This document shows positions 8,220 to 16,618 of a stretch of 64,000 bases of DNA, one piece after another. The notes below the pieces were generated by a model. That model did no database searches. It had not been told where the DNA came from and worked only from the letters and a program-made list of their open reading frames with translations. Origin of the DNA: JAOUEA01 sp963734685 (GTDB lineage Bacteria; Actinomycetota; UBA4738; HRBIN12); the NCBI GenBank assembly GCA_963734685.1, contig CAVTIC010000007.1, positions 744,001 to 808,000 of the forward strand, given 5' to 3'. A program made the translations under genes and the position numbers. Each line of letters opens with the position of its first letter. Position 1 is the stretch's first letter.

Positions 8220-9275
8220 GTGGCTCTCACCCGTCGCGGCAAGGCACTCGTCGCCGGCGTCGTCGTGGCCGTGCTCGGCGGCAGCATGGCTGCCCTGGCG
8301 CTCTCGGGGAACGCGCCGGCTCCGATCCAAGAGGCCTTCCACAAGGCTGGCATCGCTCCCGCCCCGATCGAACCGTGCCCACTGACCGGCGAGACGCTCC
8401 CTGGAGACAAGCAGCCACCCGCTCGCCCCGTGCTCGCGGTGAAGGTCGAGAACTCTCCTGACAGCCGACCGCAGGCCGGCCTGGAGCGAGCTGACATCGT
8501 CTACGAGGAACCTGTTGAGGGGGGAGTAACCCGATTCATCGCGCTCTTCCAGTGTCGTGATTCGGATCGGATCGGCCCGGTCAGGTCTGCTCGGATGACA
8601 GATCCCTCCGTTCTCGTGCAGTACGGATCACCCCTGCTGGGCTACGCGGGCGGCGTGACGCCGGTCGAGCGCGCGATCGAGGAAGCTGGATTGATCGACC
8701 TGAGCTATGAGATCGCTGTCGATCAGTTCACCCGTGACGAGAGCCGCGAGGCACCTCACAACCTGTACACGACGACGAAGGGTCTCTATCGATTCGCCAA
8801 GTCGAAGCAGGATCGGCCCGCTCAGGTGTTCGCCTACGACTCAGAGATCTCCGGGAAGAGCCGTCCGGCGCGACGGATCCACTTGTTGTTCTCGTCCTCC
8901 TTCGCCGATGTCTATTGGAACTGGGATCAGGCTGAGGGGGCGTGGCTCCGTTCCCACGGCACCGAGCCGCACATGCTTGAGAGCGGTCGTGTAGGCGCCA
9001 CGAACATCGTCGTGATGCATGTGAAAGTGACCGACAGCGACATCGTTGACGTCACCGGCGCACCGTCGCCCGAGGTGAAGGTCGTCGGCCAAGGGAAGGC
9101 CTGGGTCTTCCGCAACGGGCGGATGATCTCCGGAAGGTGGGAGCGACCCACTGAGTCCGACGTCACACGATTCGTCACGGCGGCCGGAGAGGATATCGCG
9201 CTCGCGCCGGGCACGACCTGGGTGGAGCTCGTCCCATCGGTCGTCCCTGTGGAGGTTGGAGGCAAGGCCGTCTGA
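8220..9275 (+). CDS. DUF3048 domain protein (YerB-like), membrane-anchored
   Basis: 351 residues, start GTG 8220. An N-terminal basic stretch and hydrophobic helix (about residues 10-30) form a signal anchor, so the rest is extracytoplasmic. The DUF3048 core is recognisable: VLAVKVENSPDSRPQAGLERADIVYEE, RIGPVRSARMTDP and GTTWVELVP near the C terminus. The family (Bacillus YerB) is a secreted or lipid-anchored protein of unknown function. No lipobox Cys follows the helix here. Codon use is softer than in the neighbours (more A/T in third positions), shared with the next gene. Confidence 0.85.
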   Translation: MALTRRGKALVAGVVVAVLGGSMAALALSGNAPAPIQEAFHKAGIAPAPIEPCPLTGETLPGDKQPPARPVLAVKVENSPDSRPQAGLERADIVYEEPVEGGVTRFIALFQCRDSDRIGPVRSARMTDPSVLVQYGSPLLGYAGGVTPVERAIEEAGLIDLSYEIAVDQFTRDESREAPHNLYTTTKGLYRFAKSKQDRPAQVFAYDSEISGKSRPARRIHLLFSSSFADVYWNWDQAEGAWLRSHGTEPHMLESGRVGATNIVVMHVKVTDSDIVDVTGAPSPEVKVVGQGKAWVFRNGRMISGRWERPTESDVTRFVTAAGEDIALAPGTTWVELVPSVVPVEVGGKAV

Positions 9276-9284
9276 ATCCTTGGA

Positions 9285-9306
9285 GCTCCCCGGGCGTGAC
9301 GGGAGC
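9285..9306. terminator. Weak hairpin between convergent genes
   Basis: GCTCCC (9285-9290) and GGGAGC (9301-9306) can pair around a 10-base loop in the 136 bp convergent gap. There is no T tract, so termination is uncertain. The rest of the gap shows nothing recognisable. Confidence 0.3.
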
Positions 9307-9411
9307 GCAGGGTCCCTGTTCAACGGCCACCGAGGCCATCCGAACGCGTGATCATGACGATCTCACGCAGGCACTTGCCACCGTCCACCAGGCCATGAAG
9401 CGACGATGACC

Positions 9412-10575
9412 TCATGGTGCGAGGAGGTACCGTCCCTGAAGGTACAGCACGACGTAGAAGAAGAAGATCGCGACCATCGCCGCGCTCGACACCGCGAGTG
9501 CGATCTTGAAGATCCGACCCTCGAGCGTGAAGCCGAGCGCCATCACCAGGGGAAAAGCCGCGAGCAGGAAGCGCGGACGGACGGCGAGTGCCCCGGAAAG
9601 AAGGGCGAGGGCCTCGGCCGCCAGGGCGTATGCCACCACGGCAGGAGGCAGGTGAGCCCGCACCATCAGGACCACCAACACGACGAGGAGGACGAATCCG
9701 GCCGCGAGCCCTGCGTAAAGGAATGTCCTGACTTCAGGAGCTACTCCGCCACCCGCGAGCGCATCGAGTTCGGGCCAAGACCCGATGGTGTCGTGCCAGA
9801 AGACCCGGTTGGCCCTGAACCAGTACCCAGGCTCGTCCGTTCGCCACCACAGGTAGCCGATGAACGCGAGGAAGCCCGTGGGAGCGAGAAGGGGAGCCAC
9901 GACCGACCTCAGATCCCTGCTCTCCCGCATCGCGATGAACGACGCGACAGCACATGAAGCGGTAAGTGCGAGACCGTTCGGACGCGTCGCGGATGCGAGC
10001 GCGGCAGTGATCCCTGCGAGCACCCACGCCTTGCGTTGCAGCTGGAGCAGGCACAGGCAAGCGAGGAGGATGAGGAGTCCCTCAGGATAGGCGAGAGAGA
10101 GGATGAATGCGCCGGGGAAGAAGCAGAACAGCAACACGGCTCGGTCCGTCGCGGCTTCGCCCCGCAGACTGCCAGCGAGATTCGCATACGCGACAACCGC
10201 CGCGGCGCCCAGGAGCAGCGCGACGCCGATCGCCACTGCATCAAGTGGGAGCGGCAGGACGGACCCGATCCCAGCCACGACGAGCGGATACAAGGGGAAG
10301 AATGCCACTGCTCCGTCGACGCTCGTGTCTGCCCCCTCTGGGGCGCCCGGTCGGTTCACATCCGGCCCCGGGAGGTACCCGTGCTCGGCGATGCTCAGAT
10401 ACCATTGGCTGTCCCACGTCGTGAAGACAGACTTCATGTCGCCGTTCCCGCTCGGCACCAGGACGAGAGCGAATGCAGCCGCCGTCAGCAGAACGAGTCG
10501 TGAGATCGCGTATGGAGGCAGAGCGACCCGCAGACCTGCCCTGACGAGCCCCACGCTCGTCTGCCGCTCACGCAT
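9412..10575 (-). CDS. PIG-V-like / GT-C fold mannosyltransferase, polytopic membrane protein
   Basis: 387 residues with about nine predicted transmembrane helices. After the first helix there is TTWDSQWYLSIAEHGY (about residues 52-67), the acidic loop typical of PIG-V-type GT-C glycosyltransferases that use lipid-linked mannose; AVAFFPLYPL and SLAYPEGLLI follow in the usual places. Substrate is unknown; a role in cell-envelope mannolipid or glycoprotein synthesis would fit the PimA locus nearby, as inference. Convergent with the DUF3048 gene and sharing its softer codon usage. Start ATG at 10575 is chosen because of the basic RAGLRVALPPYAISR lead-in to the first helix. Confidence 0.75.
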   Translation of the reverse strand: MRERQTSVGLVRAGLRVALPPYAISRLVLLTAAAFALVLVPSGNGDMKSVFTTWDSQWYLSIAEHGYLPGPDVNRPGAPEGADTSVDGAVAFFPLYPLVVAGIGSVLPLPLDAVAIGVALLLGAAAVVAYANLAGSLRGEAATDRAVLLFCFFPGAFILSLAYPEGLLILLACLCLLQLQRKAWVLAGITAALASATRPNGLALTASCAVASFIAMRESRDLRSVVAPLLAPTGFLAFIGYLWWRTDEPGYWFRANRVFWHDTIGSWPELDALAGGGVAPEVRTFLYAGLAAGFVLLVVLVVLMVRAHLPPAVVAYALAAEALALLSGALAVRPRFLLAAFPLVMALGFTLEGRIFKIALAVSSAAMVAIFFFYVVLYLQGRYLLAP

Positions 10576-10921
10576 CCACGAGGCCTGCAGCGCGCACGTC
10601 CCTACCTCACTACCTCGGGCTCACCCCTCGGTCGCTGACGTTTCGCCATCATTGCTGCCGTTCGAGAGCGGGTAGCGACGGCCTCCCTCGAGATGGCCGC
10701 GAGCACTCAGCCCTAGTCTTTGGCTCCGGAGGATGATTCCACTCGGATTCGCCGGATCGAGAACGGGGGTAGCGGATGCTATCACCCGGTTGCCCGGAAA
10801 GTGAACCTGGCAGAGGGTGCATGATCCCCTCGCCTCCTACTACTGCCGCGAAGGCGGTGGCTGCTGCGGGGACCTCCGACGGTACACTGCCAACGTCTGA
10901 CATTCCGAGGAGGCGATACTC
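10576..10921. other. 346 bp divergent intergenic region upstream of pdxS
   Basis: It separates the minus-strand mannosyltransferase from pdxS. The only element I can support is a -10-like TACACT at 10883-10888, 34 bases before the pdxS start, followed by a strong GAGGAGG ribosome-binding site. No tRNA, riboswitch or conserved hairpin was recognised. No second promoter with a good -35 is visible for the minus-strand gene. Confidence 0.4.
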
Positions 10922-11803
<882 letters not shown>

Positions 11804-11819
11804 CCGCGCCGCACGAGGG

Positions 11820-12386
11820 GTGAGCGAGGTGAAGGCGGGCGTGCTCGCGCTGCAAGGGGACTTCCGCGAGCATGCGCGCACCCTCGCCTCCGCGGGTGCG
11901 ACCCCCGTGGAGGTCCGCAGCGCCGACGATCTCGCGAGCGTCGATTGCCTCGTGATCCCTGGCGGCGAGTCGACGACGATCGGCATGCTGGCTCACGCCT
12001 ATGAGCTCGTGGAGCCGGTCCGAGAGCGTGCGGAGGCCGGCATGCCTGTGTTCGGCACGTGCGCAGGCATGATCGTGCTCGCCGAGCGCGTCGTCGGCGG
12101 CGCGCCCCTGTTCGCACTGATGGACATCGGTGTGGAGCGCAACGCCTATGGCCGGCAGGTCGACTCCTTCGAGGCGGACATCGCCGTCGACGGCATCGAC
12201 CATCCGGTGCGCGGCGTGTTCATCCGCGCCCCGCGCATCATCGACGTGGGTGACCGGGTGCGAGTGCTCGCGGAGCATGAGGGCGCGCCCGTCGTGCTCG
12301 AACAGGCCAACCTGCTCGTATCATCGTTCCATCCTGAGCTGATCGGCGAGACCGGGCTGCATCGTTACCTCCTCGCGAAGGTCTGA
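11820..12386 (+). CDS. pdxT: Pyridoxal 5'-phosphate synthase glutaminase subunit
   Basis: 188 residues. Class I-like glutaminase that supplies ammonia to PdxS. The GGESTT oxyanion segment, nucleophile Cys in GTCAGMIVLAE (about residue 81) and the His-Glu pair in SSFHPELIGE near the C terminus are all present. Start GTG 11820 gives the usual VKAGVLALQGD opening after three residues; GTG 11829 is an alternative. Directly downstream of pdxS. Confidence 0.94.
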   Translation: MSEVKAGVLALQGDFREHARTLASAGATPVEVRSADDLASVDCLVIPGGESTTIGMLAHAYELVEPVRERAEAGMPVFGTCAGMIVLAERVVGGAPLFALMDIGVERNAYGRQVDSFEADIAVDGIDHPVRGVFIRAPRIIDVGDRVRVLAEHEGAPVVLEQANLLVSSFHPELIGETGLHRYLLAKV

Positions 12387-12455
12387 ACCCCCTCGAGGGA
12401 GCGGGGCACGAGGAGCGAGGCGGAAGCCGAGGGCAACCCCGGGGAGGGAACGAAG

Positions 12456-13208
12456 ATGTCCGGCCACTCGAAATGGGCGACGATCAAGCGGAAGAAGGCA
12501 GCGAACGACGCCAGGCGGTCGAACCAGTACGCGAAGCTGCTACGGGCCGTCGAGGTCGCGGCGCGTGAAGGCGGCAGCGGTGACATCGCGTCGAACATGA
12601 CCTTGGCGTCGGCCGTCGAGAAGGCCAAGAGCTTCTCGGTGCCGACCGAGAACATCGACCGAGCGATCAAGCGCGGCACCGGTGAGGACGACAGCGGCGC
12701 CCGCTACGACGAGATCAGTTACGAGGGCTACGCACCCGGCGGGATCGCGCTCTACGTCGAGGCCCTCACCGACAACCGGAACCGTACGGCACAGGAGGTG
12801 CGGCACGCGTTCACCCGCAACGGCGGCAACCTCGGAGAGACCGGCTCGACCGCGTGGATGTTCACGAGGAAGGGGGTCGTGGTCGTCGAGAAGTCGATGG
12901 CCCCGGACGAGGAACGCCTTCTCGAGTTGGCGCTCGAAGGCGGGGCCGAGGACCTGCGCGACTCCGAAAGCTCGTGGGACATCATCAGCGACCCGGCAGC
13001 GTTCACGGACGTGCGCGACGCGTTGGAAGCCGCCGGTGTCGAGGTGTTCTCGGCCGAGATCTCGATGGTGCCGCAGTCCACGATCCCGGCCGACGGCGGC
13101 GAGGCGAAGCAGGTGCTGAACCTGATCGAGGCGCTCGAGGATCTCGACGATGTGCAGAACGTGTACGCCAACTTCGACATCCCCGAGGAGGTCATGGCGT
13201 CGCTGTAG
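12456..13208 (+). CDS. YebC/PmpR/TACO1 family protein
   Basis: 250 residues, standard length. The signature opening MSGHSKWATIKRKKAANDA and the YEGYAPGGIALYVE and GNLGETGS segments identify the family. Members have been described as DNA-binding regulators and, more recently, as translation factors that help ribosomes through proline stretches. In actinobacteria it is regularly found between pdxT and ruvC, as here. A clear GGGAGGG ribosome-binding site precedes ATG 12456. Confidence 0.95.
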   Translation: MSGHSKWATIKRKKAANDARRSNQYAKLLRAVEVAAREGGSGDIASNMTLASAVEKAKSFSVPTENIDRAIKRGTGEDDSGARYDEISYEGYAPGGIALYVEALTDNRNRTAQEVRHAFTRNGGNLGETGSTAWMFTRKGVVVVEKSMAPDEERLLELALEGGAEDLRDSESSWDIISDPAAFTDVRDALEAAGVEVFSAEISMVPQSTIPADGGEAKQVLNLIEALEDLDDVQNVYANFDIPEEVMASL

Positions 13209-13233
13209 ACCGCCGACCCGCCCGCTCGGGTGA

Positions 13234-13262
13234 TTGCGGGGGCTGGTCGTGGCTCCTAGGAT
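13234..13262 (+). promoter_or_regulatory. Promoter for ruvCAB
   Basis: TTGCGG (13234-13239), 17-base spacer, TAGGAT (13257-13262). The in-frame ATG at 13273 lies 10 bases after the -10, so the message would start at or very near the start codon. An upstream ATG at 13261 overlaps the -10 and is therefore an unlikely start. Confidence 0.5.
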
Positions 13263-13272
13263 GAGCGAACGG

Positions 13273-13785
13273 ATGTTCGATTCCTGTGTGCTCGGTGTGG
13301 ACCCCGGAGTGGCGCGGCTCGGCCTCGCCGCGGTCGCGGTCGACGGCCGACGCCCGGTCCTCGTGTGGGCAGACACGGTCGCGACGGCCGCCGACGTGCC
13401 TGAGGCGGACCGGTTGCGAGCGCTGGCCGACGCCGTACGGGCAGCGATCTCGGCGCACCTGCCGGTCAGTGTGGCGGTGGAGCGGGTCGCGTTCAACCGG
13501 AACCAGGTGAGCGCGCTCACGGTCGCTCGCGCCACCGGCGCCGTCATGGTGGTCGCTGCGGAAGCGGGGCTCTCGGTCGAGGAGTACAGCCCGACGGAGA
13601 TCAAGAACGCCGTGACGGGTGTCGGCAACGCCAACAAGCGCCAGGTCCGCGATGCGCTCCAGCGGGTGCACGGCTTCCGCGATCTACCGAGGAAGCCCGA
13701 TGCGGTCGACGCCGCCGCCGTCGCGCTCACCCACCTCGCCGGCGCCCGCCTCCGCACTGCGGCCCGCGTCGGAGCCCTCCGATGA
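13273..13785 (+). CDS. ruvC: Holliday junction resolvase RuvC
   Basis: 170 residues from ATG 13273. RuvC nicks Holliday junctions on two strands. The RNase H-like catalytic acids are seen as GVDPGVARLG (Asp near the N terminus), VAVERVAFNRN (Glu) and KPDAVDAAAVALTH (two Asp near residue 140). Start chosen from the promoter position and the usual near-N-terminal LGVDPG. Its stop overlaps the ruvA ATG (ATGA). Confidence 0.95.
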   Translation: MFDSCVLGVDPGVARLGLAAVAVDGRRPVLVWADTVATAADVPEADRLRALADAVRAAISAHLPVSVAVERVAFNRNQVSALTVARATGAVMVVAAEAGLSVEEYSPTEIKNAVTGVGNANKRQVRDALQRVHGFRDLPRKPDAVDAAAVALTHLAGARLRTAARVGALR

Positions 13786-14348
13786 TCTCGTTCCTCGAGG
13801 GGGAGGTCGTCGAGAAGGGCGCGACCCGTGTGGTGCTCGCCGTCGGCGGCGTGGGGTACGCCGTGTCCGTGCCGATGTCGGTCGTGAGCCGTCTTCCGGC
13901 CGTGGGGACGACGGTTCGGGTCCACACACGCATGGTCGTCCGGGACGATTCGATGACGCTCTACGGCTTCTCGACGACCGATGAACGCGAGCTCTTCGAC
14001 CTGCTGACCGGCGTCACCGGCGTCGGGCCGAAGGTCGGGCTCTCGTTCCTGTCGGCGATGAGCGCGGACTCGCTCCGTCGCGCAGTGGTCGCCGGCGACG
14101 CCGACGCGCTCACCGTCGTGCCGGGCGTCGGCAAGAAGGTGGCGCAGCGGGTGGTGGTCGATCTACGCGATCGACTCGGCGGCGAGGCGGAGCTTCCGGC
14201 AGACGGTCCGATCGTCGACGTTCGCGAGGCGCTCGTCTCCCTCGGACTCACCGCCCAGGAGGCCGCCGATGCCACGCGCGACGTCGACGTCGACGGACGG
14301 GAGGTCGACGACATGCTGCGCGAGGCGTTGCAGAGGGTGGGCAGATAG
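13782..14348 (+). CDS. ruvA: Holliday junction branch migration protein RuvA
   Basis: 188 residues. N-terminal OB fold (MISFLEGEVVEKGATRVV ... GVGYAV), a tandem helix-hairpin-helix (TGVTGVGPKVGLSFLSAM and VPGVGKKVAQRVVVDLRD) and the C-terminal domain that contacts RuvB (ALVSLGLTAQEA). Tetramers bind the junction centre. Overlaps ruvC by four bases and is followed 2 bp later by ruvB. Confidence 0.96.
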   Translation: MISFLEGEVVEKGATRVVLAVGGVGYAVSVPMSVVSRLPAVGTTVRVHTRMVVRDDSMTLYGFSTTDERELFDLLTGVTGVGPKVGLSFLSAMSADSLRRAVVAGDADALTVVPGVGKKVAQRVVVDLRDRLGGEAELPADGPIVDVREALVSLGLTAQEAADATRDVDVDGREVDDMLREALQRVGR

Positions 14349-14350
14349 CG

Positions 14351-15367
14351 ATGGACGACGATCGCCTGATCGAAGCAGCCGTCGTCGATCCCGAGGATCG
14401 TGAGTTCGACGTCGCGCTGCGGCCGACCACCCTCACCGAGTTCGTCGGCCAGGAGCGAGTCAAGGAGCAGCTCCAGCTGCTGATCGACGGTGCTCGCCGA
14501 CGCCGGGAGCCCGTCGACCACCTCTTGTTCAGCGGCCCCCCGGGGCTCGGCAAGACCACGCTCGCGCAGATCGTCGCGAACGCCATGGGCGCGGGATTCC
14601 AGCCGACGAGCGGACCGGCCCTCGACCGTCCGAGCGACCTCGCAGCGATCCTCACGAACCTCCAGGACGGCGACGTGTTGTTCGTCGACGAGATCCACCG
14701 GATGCCCCGCCCGGTCGAGGAGGTGCTCTACCCGGCCCTGGAGGATTTCGTGCTCGATGTAGTGCTGGGCAAGGGTCCGACCGCCCGATCGATCAGGCTC
14801 GAGCTCCCGAAGTTCACGCTCGTCGCGGCGACCACGAGGCCCGGACGCATCACGCTTCCCTTGCGGGAGCGGTTCGGGTTCTCCCCCCGCCTCGACTACT
14901 ACCCGGTCGATGACCTCGGTCGCATCGTCGGAAGGTCGGCGGGCATCCTCGAGGTGCGTCTCGATGAGCCGGGCGCGGGCGAGATCGCCCGGCGTTCACG
15001 AGGGACGCCCAGGATCGCGAACCGGCTGTTGCGCAGGGTTCGAGACTTCGCCGAGGTCCGCCACGACGGTGCGATCACGGGGGGAGTGGCGCGCGCCGGC
15101 CTCGAGATGTTCGAGGTCGACGAGGAAGGGCTCGATCGGCTCGACCACGCGATCCTCGTGGCGATCGTGGAGCGGTTCGGCGGGGGACCGGTCGGCTTGT
15201 CGACCCTCGCGGCATCGATCGGGGAGGAACCCGACACGGTCGAGGACGTCGTCGAGCCCTACCTGCTGCAGCTCGGATTCCTGCACCGCACCCCACGCGG
15301 ACGGGTGGCCACGGAACGCGCGTACCGGCACTTGGGCTCGCAGCTGCCGGGCACGCTTCCGATGTGA
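14351..15367 (+). CDS. ruvB: Holliday junction branch migration ATPase RuvB
   Basis: 338 residues. AAA+ motor: Walker A GPPGLGKTT (about residue 61), Walker B VLFVDEIHR, sensor 1 AATTRPG, arginine finger region LRERFGF and sensor 2 GTPRIANRLLRRVRD; the C-terminal winged helix ends HRTPRGRVATERAYRHLG. Hexamers drive branch migration with RuvA. Last gene of the ruv operon; a new -10 element lies 24 bp downstream. Confidence 0.97.
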   Translation: MDDDRLIEAAVVDPEDREFDVALRPTTLTEFVGQERVKEQLQLLIDGARRRREPVDHLLFSGPPGLGKTTLAQIVANAMGAGFQPTSGPALDRPSDLAAILTNLQDGDVLFVDEIHRMPRPVEEVLYPALEDFVLDVVLGKGPTARSIRLELPKFTLVAATTRPGRITLPLRERFGFSPRLDYYPVDDLGRIVGRSAGILEVRLDEPGAGEIARRSRGTPRIANRLLRRVRDFAEVRHDGAITGGVARAGLEMFEVDEEGLDRLDHAILVAIVERFGGGPVGLSTLAASIGEEPDTVEDVVEPYLLQLGFLHRTPRGRVATERAYRHLGSQLPGTLPM

Positions 15368-15390
15368 GCCTCGTCGGGCTTCGCGGGCGC

Positions 15391-15396
15391 TAGACT
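15391..15396 (+). promoter_or_regulatory. -10 element before yajC
   Basis: TAGACT, 50 bases upstream of the yajC ATG and just after the ruvB stop. A GAAGGAAGG ribosome-binding site at 15431-15439 follows. It suggests separate transcription of the sec module. Confidence 0.4.
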
Positions 15397-15446
15397 CCAT
15401 CGGTCGCCTCGTTCGGCGATCTCCACGACCGAAGGAAGGTTCATCC

Positions 15447-15824
15447 ATGTTCCAGTTGCTCGCTCAGGATTCCCAGGGAGGCGGCAGCTCGCTCGTGGCG
15501 ATCCTTCCACTCCTGTTGATGGGCGGCGTCTTCTACTTCCTGCTGATCCGGCCTCAGCAGCGCCGTGCCAAGGCACAACAGGCACTGCTTCGCAGCGTCG
15601 AGGTCGGCGACGAGATCGTGACCACCGCGGGGGTGTTCGGCACCGTGATCGCGATCGACGACGTCGACGACGTGGTGACCGTCGAGATCGCGCCCGGCAC
15701 GAAGGTCCGGATGGTGCGGGCCGGCATCGGGCGGATCGTCTCCGACGTCGACGAAGCGGGGGAGGACGACGAGCCCGACGCCGACGTGCCGGATGGCCAG
15801 GACGGGCCGTTCACGCAGACGTGA
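15447..15824 (+). CDS. yajC: Preprotein translocase subunit YajC
   Basis: 125 residues. A single N-terminal membrane helix (about residues 17-36) ends in the family signature FYFLLIRPQQRRAK, followed by a short soluble domain GDEIVTTAGVFGTV. YajC associates with SecDF at the translocon. The C-terminal 30 residues are a very acidic tail (DEAGEDDEPDADVPDGQDG). ATG 15447 has a good Shine-Dalgarno site. The stop overlaps the next start (GTGA). Confidence 0.94.
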   Translation: MFQLLAQDSQGGGSSLVAILPLLLMGGVFYFLLIRPQQRRAKAQQALLRSVEVGDEIVTTAGVFGTVIAIDDVDDVVTVEIAPGTKVRMVRAGIGRIVSDVDEAGEDDEPDADVPDGQDGPFTQT

Positions 15825-16618
15825 CCGATCCCACGACCCCGGCTGAGGACACGTCTCATGGCCTCTCCGAGGCCTCCTCCACCGTCGTTGCATCCGACAC
15901 GACCCCCGAACCGGCGCCGCTCCCCGTGGAACCGGCCCCACCGGCCGGCGTCGACGCGGCCACCGTCACCCTCGAGGACGTGCAGGCGAACGAGGAGCTG
16001 TCCCGATTCATCGCGTCGGCCGATCGTGTGATGGACGCGATGGGCTTCACCGAGCACGGCTTCCGCCACGCGAACCTCGTCGCGCGCATCGCGTACCAGG
16101 TGCTGGCACGGCTCGACCACGGGGAGCGCGACGCCACCCTCGCGTGCGTCGCCGGCTATCTGCACGACGTCGGGAACGCGCTCGCCCGTGACGCCCACGG
16201 CCAGACCGGCGCGACGATCGTCTACCACGCCCTGCGGGACTCGGTGGCGTCGGCCGACCTGATGCCGATCGTGGCCGCGATCGCGAACCATGAGGAGTCG
16301 GAGGGCACCGCTGTCTCACCGATCTCGGCCGCCGTGATCCTCGCCGACAAGTCCGACGTGCACCGGAGCCGCGTTCGCACGACCGGGCAGATCGACCTCG
16401 ACATCCATGACCGCGTGAACTACGCCGTGGAGCAGTCGTTCCTTCGGGTAGACTCCGCTGCCCGCACCGTCAGCCTCGAGCTGACGATCGACACGGGCAT
16501 CAGCCAGGTCATGGAGTACTTCGAGATCTTCCTTGGGCGTATGCAGCTCTGCCGCGTGGCGGCGGAGCACCTCGACGCCCGGTTCCGTCTCATCGTGAAC
16601 GGGGCAGAGCTGGCGTGA
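15821..16618 (+). CDS. HD-domain phosphohydrolase-like protein in the sec operon
   Basis: 265 residues, start GTG 15821. The first 50 residues are a Pro/Thr/Glu-rich disordered leader; then an HD domain: H in GFRHANLVARIA (about residue 76) and the HD doublet in GYLHDVGNA (about residue 111), with HGQTG and IANHEESEG supplying further metal ligands, and VILADKSDVHRSR (Asp). This is a complete metal-binding HD set, so phosphohydrolase activity is likely; the substrate is unknown. It overlaps yajC upstream and secD downstream by four bases each, so it is translated as part of the secretion operon. No membrane helix is seen. Confidence 0.82.
   Translation: MTDPTTPAEDTSHGLSEASSTVVASDTTPEPAPLPVEPAPPAGVDAATVTLEDVQANEELSRFIASADRVMDAMGFTEHGFRHANLVARIAYQVLARLDHGERDATLACVAGYLHDVGNALARDAHGQTGATIVYHALRDSVASADLMPIVAAIANHEESEGTAVSPISAAVILADKSDVHRSRVRTTGQIDLDIHDRVNYAVEQSFLRVDSAARTVSLELTIDTGISQVMEYFEIFLGRMQLCRVAAEHLDARFRLIVNGAELA

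Noticed and set aside
13261..13263. ATG 13261 as the ruvC start
   Set aside because: It overlaps a good -10 hexamer (TAGGAT) and lacks a ribosome-binding site; ATG 13273 fits the promoter and family N terminus better.
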